Source: an uncultured Opitutia bacterium (GTDB taxonomy: Bacteria > Verrucomicrobiota > Verrucomicrobiia > Opitutales > Coraliomargaritaceae). From it: 64,000 nt of DNA. How positions within the stretch are numbered: position 1 is the stretch's first letter; every line of letters begins with the position of its first letter. Below, one piece after another: positions 1-10,085 of the stretch. The notes under the pieces are model-generated. The model was not told the DNA's origin, searched no databases, and worked only from the letters and a program-made list of their open reading frames with translations. The position numbers and the translations under genes were made by a program. Location of the stretch: the NCBI GenBank assembly GCA_937136395.1, contig CAKZOI010000039.1:1-64000 (forward strand), read 5' to 3'.

Positions 1-102
1 AAATTTATCGATTTCCTCGAATCCAAGGTAAAAGCATGGCAAGCGGGCGAACTTGAATGCGCCAAAGCGACACCGCCAGCCTATGTGCAGCGCTCAACCT
101 AA
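1..102 (+). CDS. C-terminal end of an unidentified protein (partial)
   Basis: An open frame runs in from the window edge and stops at TAA 100-102, giving 33 residues that end in PAYVQRST. The tail begins with a short, probably helical stretch (FIDFLESKVKAWQAGEL). It is too short to name. It precedes the cytochrome assembly gene by about 190 bp and looks like a separate transcription unit. The reading frame is seen directly; that it is a real gene end is inferred from codon use like that of the neighbours and from the absence of any competing frame. Confidence 0.5.
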   Translation, partial: KFIDFLESKVKAWQAGELECAKATPPAYVQRST

Positions 103-294
103 CAGCCTTGAAGGCTAAGATCGGGAACGCAGGATTCCCAAGCGTAGCCCTTAGCACCAGTGCCGCACAGAACCGACACTCCCAATTCTCGAACGGGATC
201 TATTCAACCATACAGACTGTGTCGTAACCACGACCAAGAGCGCTTTACAGTCGAAAGCATCCCATAACCAAAATCCAGCATTCCAGAATCCAGT

Positions 295-1155
295 ATGCTT
301 CAAGAAATCGCCATGACCGACCGCACCGCTTTTGGCATCGGTGCAGCCATCTATCTGATGGCCTTCATCCTTGGCGGCATTATGCTTCTTTTTAAGAAGC
401 GCTACCCTAGAGCTGCAATGTTTGCGCTACTCACTGGCGGCTTTCTCATGCAGACCTTGGGGCTAAATTTACGAGGGGCTGAAATCAAAGCCTGCCCACT
501 CGGCAATGGTTTCGAAATCGCCCAATTCATCGCATGGTCCTTGGTCCTACTCTATTTCATTGTAGGTCCCATCTTTCGCTTACGACTCCTCGGTTTTTTT
601 GCGGCAGGACTCACTACCCTACTCGCTGGCGGTACATGGCTCGTGCCCGCTTGGGATAAGCCTTATCCCCCTGGAATCTTTGGCGGCAACCCATGGATTG
701 AGCTTCATGCCGCATTGGCTATTTTCAGCTACGGGGTCTTCGCCATCGTCGCACTGGTTTCGACGATGTTTTTGATCCAGCAGCACGGGCTCAAAAAGAA
801 GCAATTCAGTGGCGTCTATGCATACCTGCCATCGGTGCAACAACTCGACTTAATGGCGAAACGTTTGATGATCACAGGTGGCACAGTGCTCACTGCAGCC
901 TTGATATTTGGAGCCGTTTTTTGGATCAACAACCCGGACTTAGTACCACTATTTAAACTGGGAGTCACTTGCTTCATCTGGGGCGGCTATCTGACCGTCG
1001 TCATCCTACGCATCCAAAAGAAGCTCGTCACACGCCGCCACGCCATCGCAGCCATCGTCTTGTTCTTACTCGCCCTTGCCTCCCTCTGGCCTGTGCAGTC
1101 CGCACGTCACTCTGAACTCGACACGCCCCCTAGTGTCGAATCACTCAGCAAGTAA
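295..1155 (+). CDS. HemX/CcsA-like cytochrome c assembly membrane protein
   Basis: A 286-residue polytopic inner-membrane protein with about eight hydrophobic helices. The central part ([18 protein letters not shown], then a long helix ending in [10 protein letters not shown]) is typical of the CcsA/HemX/ResC family, which handles haem in cytochrome c maturation; HemX proteins often sit beside hemA. That is the case here: hemA starts 13 bp after this stop, so the two are probably co-transcribed. ATG 313 (MTDRTAF) is an equally plausible start to ATG 295. The family is clear from topology and context. The exact role (haem delivery, or control of GluTR level as reported for Bacillus HemX) cannot be decided from sequence. 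Confidence 0.8.
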   Translation: MLQEIAMTDRTAFGIGAAIYLMAFILGGIMLLFKKRYPRAAMFALLTGGFLMQTLGLNLRGAEIKACPLGNGFEIAQFIAWSLVLLYFIVGPIFRLRLLGFFAAGLTTLLAGGTWLVPAWDKPYPPGIFGGNPWIELHAALAIFSYGVFAIVALVSTMFLIQQHGLKKKQFSGVYAYLPSVQQLDLMAKRLMITGGTVLTAALIFGAVFWINNPDLVPLFKLGVTCFIWGGYLTVVILRIQKKLVTRRHAIAAIVLFLLALASLWPVQSARHSELDTPPSVESLSK

Positions 1156-1168
1156 GCCGTATTTGTTA

Positions 1169-2221
1169 ATGAGTGACGTATTACAGTCGTTATTTGTCTT
1201 AGGGAGCTCGCACCATCAAGCGCCGCTTGAAGTGCGCGAACGCTTTGCGCTCACACAGAACGAAGCCAACGCACTACAGAAGCAACTACATGCGAATGGG
1301 TGTATCCGCGAATGCCTGATTGTGAATACCTGCAATCGTATTGAGATCTACGGCCTCGCAACGACTGCTGACATAGAATCGGACATACGGAACGAACTCT
1401 GCGCAGCACATGGGATGAGCCGCGAGTTGTTTGATGCCCACTCTTTTTGGCACACGAACCTCGACGTGCTCCAGCACGCGCTTGAAGTGTCTACGGGACT
1501 AGACTCACAAATGGTCGGCGAAACCGACATTCTTGGGCAAATGAAAGGCGCCTACGCCACTGCACGCGAATTAGGCTGCACAGGAACAGTCCTCAATAGA
1601 CTCTTTGAAAAAAGCTTTCAGGCCGCCAAGGCTGCGCGTTCCCAAACTGCGATCACACGCGGACAAATCAGTATTGGTAACGTGGCGGTGGATCTCGCCA
1701 GCCGTATATTTGGAAAACTCTCTAGTAGCCGTGTACTCTTATTAGGCAGCGGAGATGTCGCCGAGAAGACCGCACAAGCACTCCAGAGCCGTGGCGTTGC
1801 CGACATCACCGTCAGCAGCCGTACCTACGAGAATGCCCATGCCCTCGCCAGCCAACTCGGTGGTGCAGCGATTGACTTTAGCGATTACGAGCAACAGCTC
1901 TCACGTTTCGACATCATCATTTGCTCCACCTCAGCACCTGACACCATCCTGAATGCCCAGAATTTAAAACCTGCACTCAAGCAACAACCAGAACGCCCCT
2001 GCTTTCTCATCGATCTAGCGATGCCTCGCGATATTTCCTCCGACGTAGAGAAGCTCGACAGTGTCTATCTCTACAATCTGGACGACCTCTCCGCCATCGC
2101 AAATGAGAATTTAGAGCAGCGTCGCGCAGAAATCGAGAATGCTCGATCGATCTTAAAGCGCCACGCATGGACTCTATGGCTACAGCTACGCCGCAGAGAG
2201 ATGCAGCCGCAGAAAGTGTAG
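1169..2221 (+). CDS. hemA: Glutamyl-tRNA reductase, short form
   Basis: Reduces glutamyl-tRNA(Glu) to glutamate-1-semialdehyde with NADPH, the first step of C5 tetrapyrrole synthesis in the cytoplasm. The catalytic Cys lies in [10 protein letters not shown] (Cys55), followed by the family signature [20 protein letters not shown] and a Rossmann-type motif [14 protein letters not shown] 1169 is chosen because a frame extending upstream to 1076 would overlap the previous gene. The protein is 350 residues, against about 415 for the E. coli enzyme: it ends inside the spinal helix ([12 protein letters not shown]...) and lacks nearly all of the C-terminal dimerisation domain. It is second in an apparent operon with the HemX-like gene. 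Confidence 0.95.
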   Translation: MSDVLQSLFVLGSSHHQAPLEVRERFALTQNEANALQKQLHANGCIRECLIVNTCNRIEIYGLATTADIESDIRNELCAAHGMSRELFDAHSFWHTNLDVLQHALEVSTGLDSQMVGETDILGQMKGAYATARELGCTGTVLNRLFEKSFQAAKAARSQTAITRGQISIGNVAVDLASRIFGKLSSSRVLLLGSGDVAEKTAQALQSRGVADITVSSRTYENAHALASQLGGAAIDFSDYEQQLSRFDIIICSTSAPDTILNAQNLKPALKQQPERPCFLIDLAMPRDISSDVEKLDSVYLYNLDDLSAIANENLEQRRAEIENARSILKRHAWTLWLQLRRREMQPQKV

Positions 2222-2406
2222 CTGTTGATTCTTCGTTGCACAACTCACGGTGAATCAATAAAGTGGACTTGCCGTAGCGTAACTAGGAACCCGTTTAGGC
2301 AGTAATCTTCTATTTGCTGAGGGGTTCATCTGCAATGGCCACACTACGTTGGCCTAAAGCGCTTCGCGCTTGCGCTACTGATTGCCCGAAAGTTAGCAGA
2401 CACAAA

Positions 2407-2435
2407 AAAGCCCTCCAGCGAACCGGAGGGCTTTT
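2407..2435. terminator. Bidirectional rho-independent terminator between convergent hemA and porin gene
   Basis: The stem AAAGCCCTCC / GGAGGGCTTT (2407-2416 with 2425-2434) has an 8-nt loop. It carries T-rich sequence on the plus strand and a run of T on the minus strand, and lies 42 bp beyond the end of the minus-strand porin gene. It can serve both convergent units. Confidence 0.8.
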
Positions 2436-2476
2436 GAAATGTAATTTTCTTTACGCTCTAATTAGGCAGGGCCCAA

Positions 2477-3523
2477 TTAGAAAGTGAAGAGCAACTCAAC
2501 AGCTACTTCAGACCTCTCGATGTCTATGTTATTGATTTCTGCATCTACATAGCTGATTTCAACAATCAGAGCGAGGTTGTCCGCAAGGGCTTTGTTGTGC
2601 GCCAGTGTGTATTTAGTGGCTTCACTTTCATCTGAGTTCTCGTTCTCTACTTCTTCGTAGCTAAGGCGAGCTGTGACAGAAGAGTCATCGCTGTACGCGT
2701 AGTTGGCCATGACCAAACCGCTCATGACGTCTACATCATCACCTGTAAGATCAGCAGCACCAGAAGTGATACCGTATGCATTTACAACGTTGAAAGCTTC
2801 GTTTTCGCTGTTGCCGAAGTTTACTTCAGCAGCGAACAACCAAGCGCCTGTTTCGTAAGTTACGTATGAGTTAACGATGTAAGTATCGCCCGCATCCGCA
2901 TCCTCGAAAGCAGCACCAAGGAATACTGCGACCCCGTTGCCGAGATCTTGCGCGTATGCGACTTCAATTGCATAGCTGCTAGAGCTCAGATTTTGGTTAT
3001 CACCGCCAAAGTCGAATGCTTCGTCTTGGATCGAGACACCGAAGAAAGAAGTGTCAGACTCACGTGTGTATTTCACACCCTGCGCGTAAAGTGGCAGACC
3101 AGACGCATCATAAGCTGTCGAGTACTGGTAAAGACCAGTCGGCTCAAACGCTTCGAAGCCAAGCATGGACGCATAGCGACCTGCGGTCACGACATCGCCA
3201 TTAGCAAGTGCGTAGTTCACGAACGCTTGCTCGACGGCTTCACCATCCTCTTGGTCTTTGCCTTCAGCGTCACCTTCATACTGAAGATCGAGTTGGGCAG
3301 TGACAGTGTCGAAGCTGAACAACCAGCTGATCTCAACTTGATCAACGCCAAACTCGTTGGAATTTTCAGAAGAATCACCTGATGTACCTTGATCAGTATC
3401 AGTGTGCGAGTAAGAGGAATCAACGAAGCCTTCGAAAGAAAGGAAATCGTTCACAACGATTTCACCCATCGAAAAGCTGGAAGCTGCAAGAAATGCAGAT
3501 GCGATAGCTATTTTGTTTTTCAT
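2477..3523 (-). CDS. Porin-like outer-membrane beta-barrel protein
   Basis: A 348-residue protein with a signal peptide (MKNKIAIASAFLAASSFSMG), then alternating amphipathic strands rich in Asp, Glu, Tyr and Gly, ending in LLFTF. The C-terminal Phe is the usual barrel-assembly signal of outer-membrane proteins. The acidic, strand-rich sequence resembles the putative porins seen in marine Verrucomicrobiota; substrate is unknown. The start at MKNK is preferred over a longer frame because the signal peptide then begins properly. The 5' leader just before the ATG is an unusual A/C repeat with no Shine-Dalgarno. It follows the BamE-like gene by 45 bp and probably shares its promoter. Confidence 0.75.
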   Translation of the reverse strand: MKNKIAIASAFLAASSFSMGEIVVNDFLSFEGFVDSSYSHTDTDQGTSGDSSENSNEFGVDQVEISWLFSFDTVTAQLDLQYEGDAEGKDQEDGEAVEQAFVNYALANGDVVTAGRYASMLGFEAFEPTGLYQYSTAYDASGLPLYAQGVKYTRESDTSFFGVSIQDEAFDFGGDNQNLSSSSYAIEVAYAQDLGNGVAVFLGAAFEDADAGDTYIVNSYVTYETGAWLFAAEVNFGNSENEAFNVVNAYGITSGAADLTGDDVDVMSGLVMANYAYSDDSSVTARLSYEEVENENSDESEATKYTLAHNKALADNLALIVEISYVDAEINNIDIERSEVAVELLFTF

Positions 3524-3553
3524 AGTTTTGTTTTGTTTTTGTTTGTTTGTTTC
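3524..3553 (-). promoter_or_regulatory. AAAC/AAAAC-repeat leader in front of the porin start codon
   Basis: On the minus strand the 30 nt before the porin ATG consist only of A and C, apart from a final T, in AAAC and AAAAC steps. There is no GGAG-like element. It is seen directly; a role as an unstructured ribosome-loading leader, or as a length-variable tract, is inference. Confidence 0.4.
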
Positions 3554-3568
3554 ATGCACAAGCACCTA

Positions 3569-4090
3569 CTACTGGGCAGATTTTTGCACATTGAAAGCTG
3601 GTTTCTGAACATCGATTACGATGCCCTTTTTGAAAGATATTTTTCCGCGCATACTGCTGGAACGGTCACGAATACTGGTCTCGTAGTAGAAAACTTTGTC
3701 CACGCGGGGTTTCATCGACTTCACCGAACGTGGCGGATGCCCTAAAAACTCAACGACTTGCTCTTCAGTAATACCTGGGCGGATACCTGCCCATTGCTCC
3801 TCCTGAGTCCAACGAAGATTGCGCCAAGCACTGTTTGCTAAGATGTCAAAGGTCGCCTGGTTCCCGAGAATAGAAGCATTACCACCAGTTGCGGCTGCAC
3901 TGGATGCCAACACTTTCACCTCTTTGGTTTCCTGCTCAGTCTCAGAAAGACGGGCTTCCAACTGTAATAAACGTGCTTCCAAGCGTGCAATACGCTCAGC
4001 ATCGGTCGATGATTCGGCAGCAGACAGCGAGCCGATAGAAGCAGTCGCGAGAAGCGCAACAGTGCAGACATTAGTTAAAGTAATACGCAT
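3569..4090 (-). CDS. Secreted coiled-coil protein with a BamE/SmpA-like C-terminal domain
   Basis: 173 residues: a signal peptide (1-25, ending SLSAA), a heptad-patterned coiled coil (about 32-60, RIARLEARLLQLEARLSE) and a small C-terminal domain (about 98-160) with GIRPGITEEQVVEFLGHPP. That last stretch resembles the BamE/SmpA-type fold, where a 'G.t..ev...lG.P' motif recurs. It has no lipobox Cys, so it is probably periplasmic rather than a lipoprotein. Start 4090 is supported by AAAGGGAG 7 nt upstream. It precedes the porin-like gene, so a role in barrel assembly or spacing at the outer membrane is plausible but inferred. Confidence 0.65.
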   Translation of the reverse strand: MRITLTNVCTVALLATASIGSLSAAESSTDAERIARLEARLLQLEARLSETEQETKEVKVLASSAAATGGNASILGNQATFDILANSAWRNLRWTQEEQWAGIRPGITEEQVVEFLGHPPRSVKSMKPRVDKVFYYETSIRDRSSSMRGKISFKKGIVIDVQKPAFNVQKSAQ

Positions 4091-4111
4091 GTTTGACTCC
4101 CTTTGATGCGA

Positions 4112-4117
4112 ATTATA
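4112..4117 (-). promoter_or_regulatory. Probable -10 box of the BamE-like/porin operon
   Basis: A perfect TATAAT on the minus strand lies 21 nt before the start codon at 4090 and just before the AAAGGGAG ribosome site. No good -35 box is visible at the usual spacing, so the call rests on the -10 box alone. Confidence 0.4.
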
Positions 4118-4290
4118 GTTAGAAAAGCAAGCATAAAAATTTGAACGCGCAGTGCTTCTTTTGCGACCAATATTAGCATTCGCACAATATCCAATCAGGC
4201 TAAATTGCCGCATACGGTGACAATTCCGCTAAAATTAGGTCGAGAAATCGGTCGCCTTTGCTGGAAATCGTATATGTCCCTGTTCGTAAT

Positions 4291-4686
4291 ATGCAGACTT
4301 CTCGCAAATACATCTTCTCTGGGGGCATCTTTGCCCTTATCTCTGTCGCCCTAGGAGCCTTTGGCGCACATGCACTAAAAGATCGCCTCATTACCAGTGA
4401 AACGCTCGATGTGTGGAAAACAGCCGTCAATTATCAGATGTGGCATGCCATGGCACTCATTCTGTGCGGGATCCTGCACAATAAAACACAATCCTACCTA
4501 CAAAGTGCATTCCTTTTCGGCGTAGGAATCTTACTCTTCTCAGGCTCACTATATTGGCTCGCTCTTGATGGCCCTAGATGGCTAGGTCCCATTACACCTC
4601 TCGGGGGCCTTTGCTTTATCGCAGGCTGGTCCCTATTAATCATCACTCAACTAAAATACTCGAAGCATAGCTGCGATGAATATTAG
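4291..4686 (+). CDS. DUF423 family small membrane protein
   Basis: 131 residues with four hydrophobic helices. The N-terminus carries the family signature ALGAFGAHALKDRL, followed by WKTAVNYQMWHAMALIL, which identifies the DUF423 (YgdD) family of inner-membrane proteins of unknown function. The upstream TTG start that would add 11 residues is rejected in favour of ATG 4291 (MQTSRKY). It is divergent from the BamE-like operon and 51 bp ahead of transaldolase. Confidence 0.85.
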   Translation: MQTSRKYIFSGGIFALISVALGAFGAHALKDRLITSETLDVWKTAVNYQMWHAMALILCGILHNKTQSYLQSAFLFGVGILLFSGSLYWLALDGPRWLGPITPLGGLCFIAGWSLLIITQLKYSKHSCDEY

Positions 4687-4737
4687 TCATATAAAAGAAG
4701 TTTGATCGCCGGAACCTTTCCCCACAGCTCTTAATTA

Positions 4738-5694
4738 ATGAACACACTCGAATCCCTCAAAAAACTCACAACAGTGGTTGCCGACACGGGCGACTTTGAA
4801 ACTCTGGCGGCTTACGCGCCACAAGACGCGACGACAAATCCGTCACTGATTCTGAAGGCGCTACAAAAAGAAGAATACGCCTCCGTCCTCGACGAAGCAA
4901 TTGAGTCAGCCAAAGGCGCGAATCTTACTGGCGAAGCCCAAATTGATCTAGTTATTGACCACCTGCTTGTCGGTTTCGGCTGCAAAATTCTAGAAATCGT
5001 GCCTGGCCGCGTCTCAACGGAAGTCGACGCCTGCCTCTCATTTGATATCGACGCAACGGTCGCCAAGGCGAGGGAGTTGATTGCCCTCTATGAAGCGAAC
5101 GGCATCTCGCGCGAGCGCATCCTCATCAAGATGGCATCGACCTGGGAGGGCATTCGTGCCGCAGAAATTCTGGAAAAAGAAGGAATCCGCTGCAACATGA
5201 CCCTCCTCTTCTCACTGGTTCAAGCAGCTGCATGTGCAGAAGTGGGCGCTCAACTCATTTCACCCTTCGTCGGACGAATCTTAGACTGGTTTAAAGCAAA
5301 CACAGACACTGAATACACCGCCGACAACGACCCTGGCGTCGAGAGCGTTCAAGAAATCTACACATATTATAAGAAATTCGGCTATAAAACGGAAGTCATG
5401 GGAGCCAGCTTCCGTAATATTGGTGAAATCCTTGGTCTGGCTGGATGCGATTTACTCACGATCAGTCCGAACCTCCTTGAAGAACTACAAGGGATGGATG
5501 CCGAAGTCGCACGTAAACTAGATCCAGAAGCGGCGAAAGATGCTGCCATCGAGAAGCTTGACGTCTCCGAAAAAGCATTTCGCTGGCAAATGAATGAAGA
5601 CGCCATGGCTACCGAGAAACTCTCACAAGGCATCCGTGTTTTCGGTCAGGACATGGTCAAAGTGCGCGAAATCGTCAAAGCCAAGCTTGCATAA
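4738..5694 (+). CDS. tal: Transaldolase
   Basis: A 318-residue class I transaldolase of the non-oxidative pentose phosphate pathway, transferring a dihydroxyacetone unit from sedoheptulose-7-phosphate to glyceraldehyde-3-phosphate. The N-terminal signature [13 protein letters not shown] and the Schiff-base lysine in [13 protein letters not shown] (Lys131) match the TalB type, and the length equals that of the E. coli enzyme (317). Cytoplasmic, apparently single-gene, and closed by a strong terminator 25 bp downstream. Confidence 0.97.
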   Translation: MNTLESLKKLTTVVADTGDFETLAAYAPQDATTNPSLILKALQKEEYASVLDEAIESAKGANLTGEAQIDLVIDHLLVGFGCKILEIVPGRVSTEVDACLSFDIDATVAKARELIALYEANGISRERILIKMASTWEGIRAAEILEKEGIRCNMTLLFSLVQAAACAEVGAQLISPFVGRILDWFKANTDTEYTADNDPGVESVQEIYTYYKKFGYKTEVMGASFRNIGEILGLAGCDLLTISPNLLEELQGMDAEVARKLDPEAAKDAAIEKLDVSEKAFRWQMNEDAMATEKLSQGIRVFGQDMVKVREIVKAKLA

Positions 5695-5718
5695 GGATTT
5701 CGCAAAAAACCTTAAACT

Positions 5719-5759
5719 AAGGCCAGAATACGCAAATCGCGTTTCTGGCCTTTAATTTT
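5719..5759 (+). terminator. Rho-independent terminator after tal
   Basis: AAGGCCAGAA (5719-5728) pairs with TTCTGGCCTT (5743-5752), followed by the T-rich TTAATTTT. Confidence 0.85.
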
Positions 5760-5815
5760 GCATATTACTGCAAGCTACATTTGCCAAACGTCAACGCAGC
5801 CACATATATCTTGAA

Positions 5816-6277
5816 ATGCTTTTCGAACACACTTCCACGCGACGAATCGAATTTTCCGAAACAGATATGGCTGGTTTGGTTCATTTCTCTAATTTTTTCA
5901 AATATATGGAAACTGCCGAACGTGACTTTTTTGAAGCCGCAGGCGTAGATCTCATCAATACCAAGCCTGGCGACATCGTAGGCTGGCCACGCGCCCGAGC
6001 CGAATGTAAATTCTCCGCCCCGTTGCGCTTCGGCGAAACAATCGACATACACCTCGCGATAAAATCGATGAAGGATCGCTCTATAGATTACCAATTTCGC
6101 ATCTTTAGACGCAATTCGGACGGCACACGTACTCAAGCAGGTAAAGGTCACATGACAACCATACTTACCGAGCTCACAGCATCGGGCGCACTACGCTCCA
6201 TCGAACTTACGGATTCGGTGCGTGAGCGCATCACTGTAGCACCGGCAGAAGTGCTGGCACGTCCATCGGGAGTCTAG
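5816..6277 (+). CDS. YbgC-like acyl-CoA thioesterase (4HBT hotdog fold)
   Basis: A 153-residue single hotdog domain. The motif [21 protein letters not shown] matches the 4-hydroxybenzoyl-CoA thioesterase/YbgC group; the aspartate in 'D.aG.v.f' is the catalytic residue of the family. It should hydrolyse a short- or medium-chain acyl-CoA, but the substrate cannot be read from sequence. It is followed by surE after 17 bp, so the two are probably one transcript. Confidence 0.85.
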   Translation: MLFEHTSTRRIEFSETDMAGLVHFSNFFKYMETAERDFFEAAGVDLINTKPGDIVGWPRARAECKFSAPLRFGETIDIHLAIKSMKDRSIDYQFRIFRRNSDGTRTQAGKGHMTTILTELTASGALRSIELTDSVRERITVAPAEVLARPSGV

Positions 6278-6294
6278 ACCAAGCCCCCTGGAAA

Positions 6295-7083
6295 ATGACT
6301 CAACAGCCACATATACTCGTCACCAACGATGATGGAATCGAATCAGCATTTCTACATCGGCTCGTAAACGCCCTAGCACCTAGCTGCAAAGTGTCGGTTG
6401 CCGCCCCAGCAACGGAACAAAGCTGGATCGGTAGAGCGGTCAGTCGCCATCGTGCAGTAACCGTCAGCGCAGACACATCGACATTTCCATCATCTGTCCA
6501 GGCATGGTCAATTAGTGGCACTCCCACCGACTGCGTGAACATTGCGCTCGGCAATCTCTTAAGTCAGCTTCCTGACATTGTCGTCTCAGGAATCAACATA
6601 GGCTACAATACCACAGAAACCCTAATCCTAAGTTCTGGCACGGTTGCGGGTGCTATCGAAGGGGCCCTTTGGAACCTTCCAGCAATAGCTTTTAGCCAAT
6701 GCGTGCCAGGGCCTATTTTTGAGCAAATCCAAAAAAGCAAAGGGCTTGCCGACGGCCCGTTCGAAAAAGCACTATTAGCCGCCGCGGAACAAGCTGCCAA
6801 AATCACCGCCCAGACCTTGAAACATCCACCAGCTAAAGGCACCTTGCTCAACGTCAATTTCCCTGCTGACACTTCACCGGAAACCCCCGTCAAAGAAACA
6901 TTTCCAGCAAAAATCCAGCTTGGTAGTCTGTACCAAGCGACTAGCCCAGGTGTTTACCAGTTCAAATATACCGAAGGCACCCTACTCGATGAGGATATAA
7001 ATTCCGACCGTCGGGCACTCGAACAAGGCTTCATCAGCCAAAGCCATCTAGATTTTTCGAAAATAGGCAGCCGAACTCGATAA
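6295..7083 (+). CDS. surE: 5'/3'-nucleotidase SurE
   Basis: 262 residues. The metal-binding N-terminus ILVTNDDGI, the [11 protein letters not shown] motif and [20 protein letters not shown] are the SurE hallmarks (two Asp plus Ser/Asn bind the divalent metal). The enzyme dephosphorylates nucleoside 5'- and 3'-monophosphates and is linked to stationary-phase survival in other bacteria. The usual 'GxNxGxN' segment reads GINIGYN. Cytoplasmic, 17 bp after the thioesterase gene. Confidence 0.93.
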   Translation: MTQQPHILVTNDDGIESAFLHRLVNALAPSCKVSVAAPATEQSWIGRAVSRHRAVTVSADTSTFPSSVQAWSISGTPTDCVNIALGNLLSQLPDIVVSGINIGYNTTETLILSSGTVAGAIEGALWNLPAIAFSQCVPGPIFEQIQKSKGLADGPFEKALLAAAEQAAKITAQTLKHPPAKGTLLNVNFPADTSPETPVKETFPAKIQLGSLYQATSPGVYQFKYTEGTLLDEDINSDRRALEQGFISQSHLDFSKIGSRTR

Positions 7084-7158
7084 GTAGCGACGATCTTAAT
7101 TGCGACCACATTGCGAATAATCCTTGCGTGACTCAGCGCGGAAAAATATTCACCACAC

Positions 7159-8709
7159 ATGAACACATTCTCTAAGCAGAGATACTTTAACTATTTCCAA
7201 CGCAATAAGTGCATTTTTTGGGCTGCACTGACTCTGATTGCTAGTGGGACGAGCACATTCGCGCAAAGCAGCAGCGACTTATTTCGCGGCACCTGGCAAA
7301 TCGATACTCCAGATGAGGGCGCCCTAATTCTAATTGTTAAACGCAGCGGACTCGCATCCTACTTTTGGGGCGATAATTCAGATCGCACCGTCTATCAAGG
7401 CTCATGGACCGCAACTGACGAAGTCGCCACATTAAGCTGGCCAGACGGCACCAAACACCAAATCACCCGAGATGCACTGGGCTTTGGCATCTCCTATATC
7501 GGCTCTGACCAACAAGTTCGCTATACGGCACCAGCCCAACAAGTGCCCAAAGAGGTACTTGGACAATGGGCGAAACCACCCACAAAAAGCAGTCAAATTG
7601 CGTCGGCTCAAGACCAGGCAAAGGGCTTCTTCGGTATTTGGCAAATCGGCGACAAAGGCGACAATCACTACATCTTTGTCGAGTCCGATCGTTCGGCAGC
7701 AAGCAACATTGGAGGTAATCGTGGCACCCGCGGGTCTTGGGCAAAGCAAGGAAGCGAACTCCATATCGTCTGGGATAGTGGACAATACTCCATCCTACGC
7801 GAAAACGAACGCGCATTTGCCTTCAAGATGATCGATTCGGGAGTGGTCATCGAAAATGATGAGACTGAATTCACAACTGCAACACGCACCATCGAAGATC
7901 AAGTGCCCAGCACGTGGCTTTCAAGCTACAAAGCCGAACGTGAAGTGCATACGGGCGGCATTGCTTTCTCCAGTCGCAAAAATGCACGGGCATTTTATCG
8001 TGGGGCATGGCTCATACGCCTCTCTGAAAAATCCTACGAGCGTATTGAAATTGGTCGCTTCGGGGGAATCACCTCTTCAACAGATAATAAGCTCGAAGGA
8101 TCTTGGCGCATGGATGGCCAAGACATTTTCATGCGCTGGGACAATGGCCTACGCCGTATCCTTAGCCCAGTGGGCGATGGTTTCATACTCTATGACTTCA
8201 AACCTGGACGCCCGCTTGACGGCGTGCCAACGCGCACCCTCCCAGCAGCACCAGCAGATGCGTCAAAACTTGAGCAACACTTAAAAGGTCGCGAAGATGT
8301 CGCACGACAAATGCTCGTGCTTGCCGAGGCAGCGGGAATCAACCCTGCCGCACAAGATGCTGGCTGGGGCCGCACATTCGCGCGCTGGGCATGGCCTTTT
8401 GCAAGCGACCAAGAAGCCACAACCGACGCCCTCCTTTTACAAGGCTACGAAGAGACCACAAACAGTGACCCTTGGTGGTGGCCTTTCTGGAGCGAATCAC
8501 TCGATCAAACAACCACTTCAGAAACTGTCAGCCCTGAGACTCCAGAGCCCGAGGTCACCCCAGAGCTAGAAGCTCCCACAGGGAATGAAATCGACGCAGA
8601 CGAGACCGAAGAAAACCTGCAAGACGAGTCAATGCCCAAGCCAGCTGAAGAATCCAAGAATGCAACAAAGAAGCAGGGCTCCTCAAAAAATTGGGTCTGG
8701 CCGTTCTAA
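7159..8709 (+). CDS. Secreted three-repeat protein with terminal WxWPF motifs, function unknown
   Basis: 516 residues, not recognised as a named family. A signal peptide-like segment ends near residue 36 (STFAQ). Three copies of a ~72-residue beta-rich repeat follow (about 41-114, 157-229, 278-350). Each opens with F-[RF]-G-x-W-x-I, has a central GSW and a W-[DP]-[DNS]-G, and is probably a small barrel or sandwich. A helical linker (365-400) leads to a Trp-rich tail with WAWPF (410), WWWPF (439) and a final WVWPF that is the exact C-terminus, separated by an acidic Pro/Glu-rich stretch. It sits between surE and glyA as its own unit. The repeat and motif structure is seen directly; localisation is inferred. 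Confidence 0.8.
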   Translation: MNTFSKQRYFNYFQRNKCIFWAALTLIASGTSTFAQSSSDLFRGTWQIDTPDEGALILIVKRSGLASYFWGDNSDRTVYQGSWTATDEVATLSWPDGTKHQITRDALGFGISYIGSDQQVRYTAPAQQVPKEVLGQWAKPPTKSSQIASAQDQAKGFFGIWQIGDKGDNHYIFVESDRSAASNIGGNRGTRGSWAKQGSELHIVWDSGQYSILRENERAFAFKMIDSGVVIENDETEFTTATRTIEDQVPSTWLSSYKAEREVHTGGIAFSSRKNARAFYRGAWLIRLSEKSYERIEIGRFGGITSSTDNKLEGSWRMDGQDIFMRWDNGLRRILSPVGDGFILYDFKPGRPLDGVPTRTLPAAPADASKLEQHLKGREDVARQMLVLAEAAGINPAAQDAGWGRTFARWAWPFASDQEATTDALLLQGYEETTNSDPWWWPFWSESLDQTTTSETVSPETPEPEVTPELEAPTGNEIDADETEENLQDESMPKPAEESKNATKKQGSSKNWVWPF

Positions 8710-8766
8710 AAATTTCAACCAACCACTCCATTCATCCAGACAAAGAATCGTAGAAAAGACATAGTC

Positions 8767-10047
8767 ATGACATCTGCCACAAACGCATCACTCTTAAACC
8801 CAGCAAAACTCGCTGAGATAGACCCTGCCGTCGCCGCGGCGATCGCCGCCGAGCGTAAACGCCAGGAAAGCCACCTCGAACTAATTGCTTCGGAAAACTT
8901 CACTTACCCCTCAGTTATCGAAGCCCAAGGGAGTGTATTGACCAATAAATACGCCGAAGGTTATCCAGGCAAACGCTACTACGGCGGTTGCGAACATGTC
9001 GATGTGATCGAAGAGCTAGCCATCGAGCGAGCGAAGTCACTCTTTGGCGCTGACCATGCAAATGTGCAACCGCACTCCGGCAGCCAAGCAAACGCGGCCG
9101 TTTACCTGTCCGTCTTAAAGCCAGGCGACAAAATACTGACAATGAACTTATCCGACGGAGGGCACCTCACTCATGGTCACCCCATGAATTTCAGTGGTAT
9201 GCACTACGAAGTGGTCAACTATGGCGTTGGCGCAGAAGACGGGTTGATCAATTACGATGAGATCGCTGAAACCGCTCGCGCAGAAAAACCAAAAATGATC
9301 ACGGTAGGGGCGTCGGCATACTCGCGTATCATCGATTTCGAGCGTATGGGCGAGATCGCACGCGAAGTCGGCGCTTATCTTATGGCTGACATCGCGCACA
9401 TCGCAGGTCTCGTAGCCACAGGCGTGCATCCATCTCCAGTTCAACATGCTGACTTTGTCACCACTACTACGCACAAAACACTTCGAGGCCCCCGCGGAGG
9501 CCTCATTCTCTGCAAAGAGGAACATGCTAAAAAGATTAATTCGGCCGTTTTTCCGGGTATTCAAGGTGGACCACTCATGCATGTTATCGCCGCAAAGGCC
9601 GTATGCTTTAAAGAAGCCGCGACAGAAAGCTTCAAAGCCTATCAACAACAAGTTGCCGCGAATGCAAAAGCACTGGCGACTGCACTCATGGAGCGCGGAC
9701 ACCACATCATTAGCGGCGGCACCGACAACCACTTAATGATGATCGACCTGCGCGTTAAGGACCCTGAATTAACAGGCAAAGTCGCCCAAATCGCACTCGA
9801 CAAGGCAAATATCACCACCAACAAGAACACAGTTCCTGGTGAAACACGCAGCCCCTTCAAAACAAGTGGCATCCGTTTAGGCACCCCAGCAGTCACGAGT
9901 CGTGGGCTCGTAGAAGCCGACATGCTGAAAATCGCCGAAGCAATCGATCTTGTCCTAGGCGCACCAGAGGACGAAGCAACAATCGCACAAGCTAAAGCAA
10001 TCGCACTCGAGCTTTGTGAAAAATATCCACTCCCTTACGCATCATAA
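8767..10047 (+). CDS. glyA: Serine hydroxymethyltransferase
   Basis: 426 residues. Interconverts serine and glycine with tetrahydrofolate, supplying one-carbon units. The N-terminal ELIASENF, the substrate-site [11 protein letters not shown] and the PLP lysine in [14 protein letters not shown] (Lys237) are all intact, and the length is normal. Cytoplasmic homodimer or tetramer. Apparently monocistronic, with a hairpin about 40 bp after the stop. Confidence 0.97.
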   Translation: MTSATNASLLNPAKLAEIDPAVAAAIAAERKRQESHLELIASENFTYPSVIEAQGSVLTNKYAEGYPGKRYYGGCEHVDVIEELAIERAKSLFGADHANVQPHSGSQANAAVYLSVLKPGDKILTMNLSDGGHLTHGHPMNFSGMHYEVVNYGVGAEDGLINYDEIAETARAEKPKMITVGASAYSRIIDFERMGEIAREVGAYLMADIAHIAGLVATGVHPSPVQHADFVTTTTHKTLRGPRGGLILCKEEHAKKINSAVFPGIQGGPLMHVIAAKAVCFKEAATESFKAYQQQVAANAKALATALMERGHHIISGGTDNHLMMIDLRVKDPELTGKVAQIALDKANITTNKNTVPGETRSPFKTSGIRLGTPAVTSRGLVEADMLKIAEAIDLVLGAPEDEATIAQAKAIALELCEKYPLPYAS

Positions 10048-10085
10048 ACACTAATTTAAGGCTATAAAGCAAACAGCATTTAATC

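Noticed and set aside
9148-9732. Long antisense frame (194 residues) in glyA
   Set aside because: Lies wholly opposite a well-supported gene, has no ribosome site and no family features.
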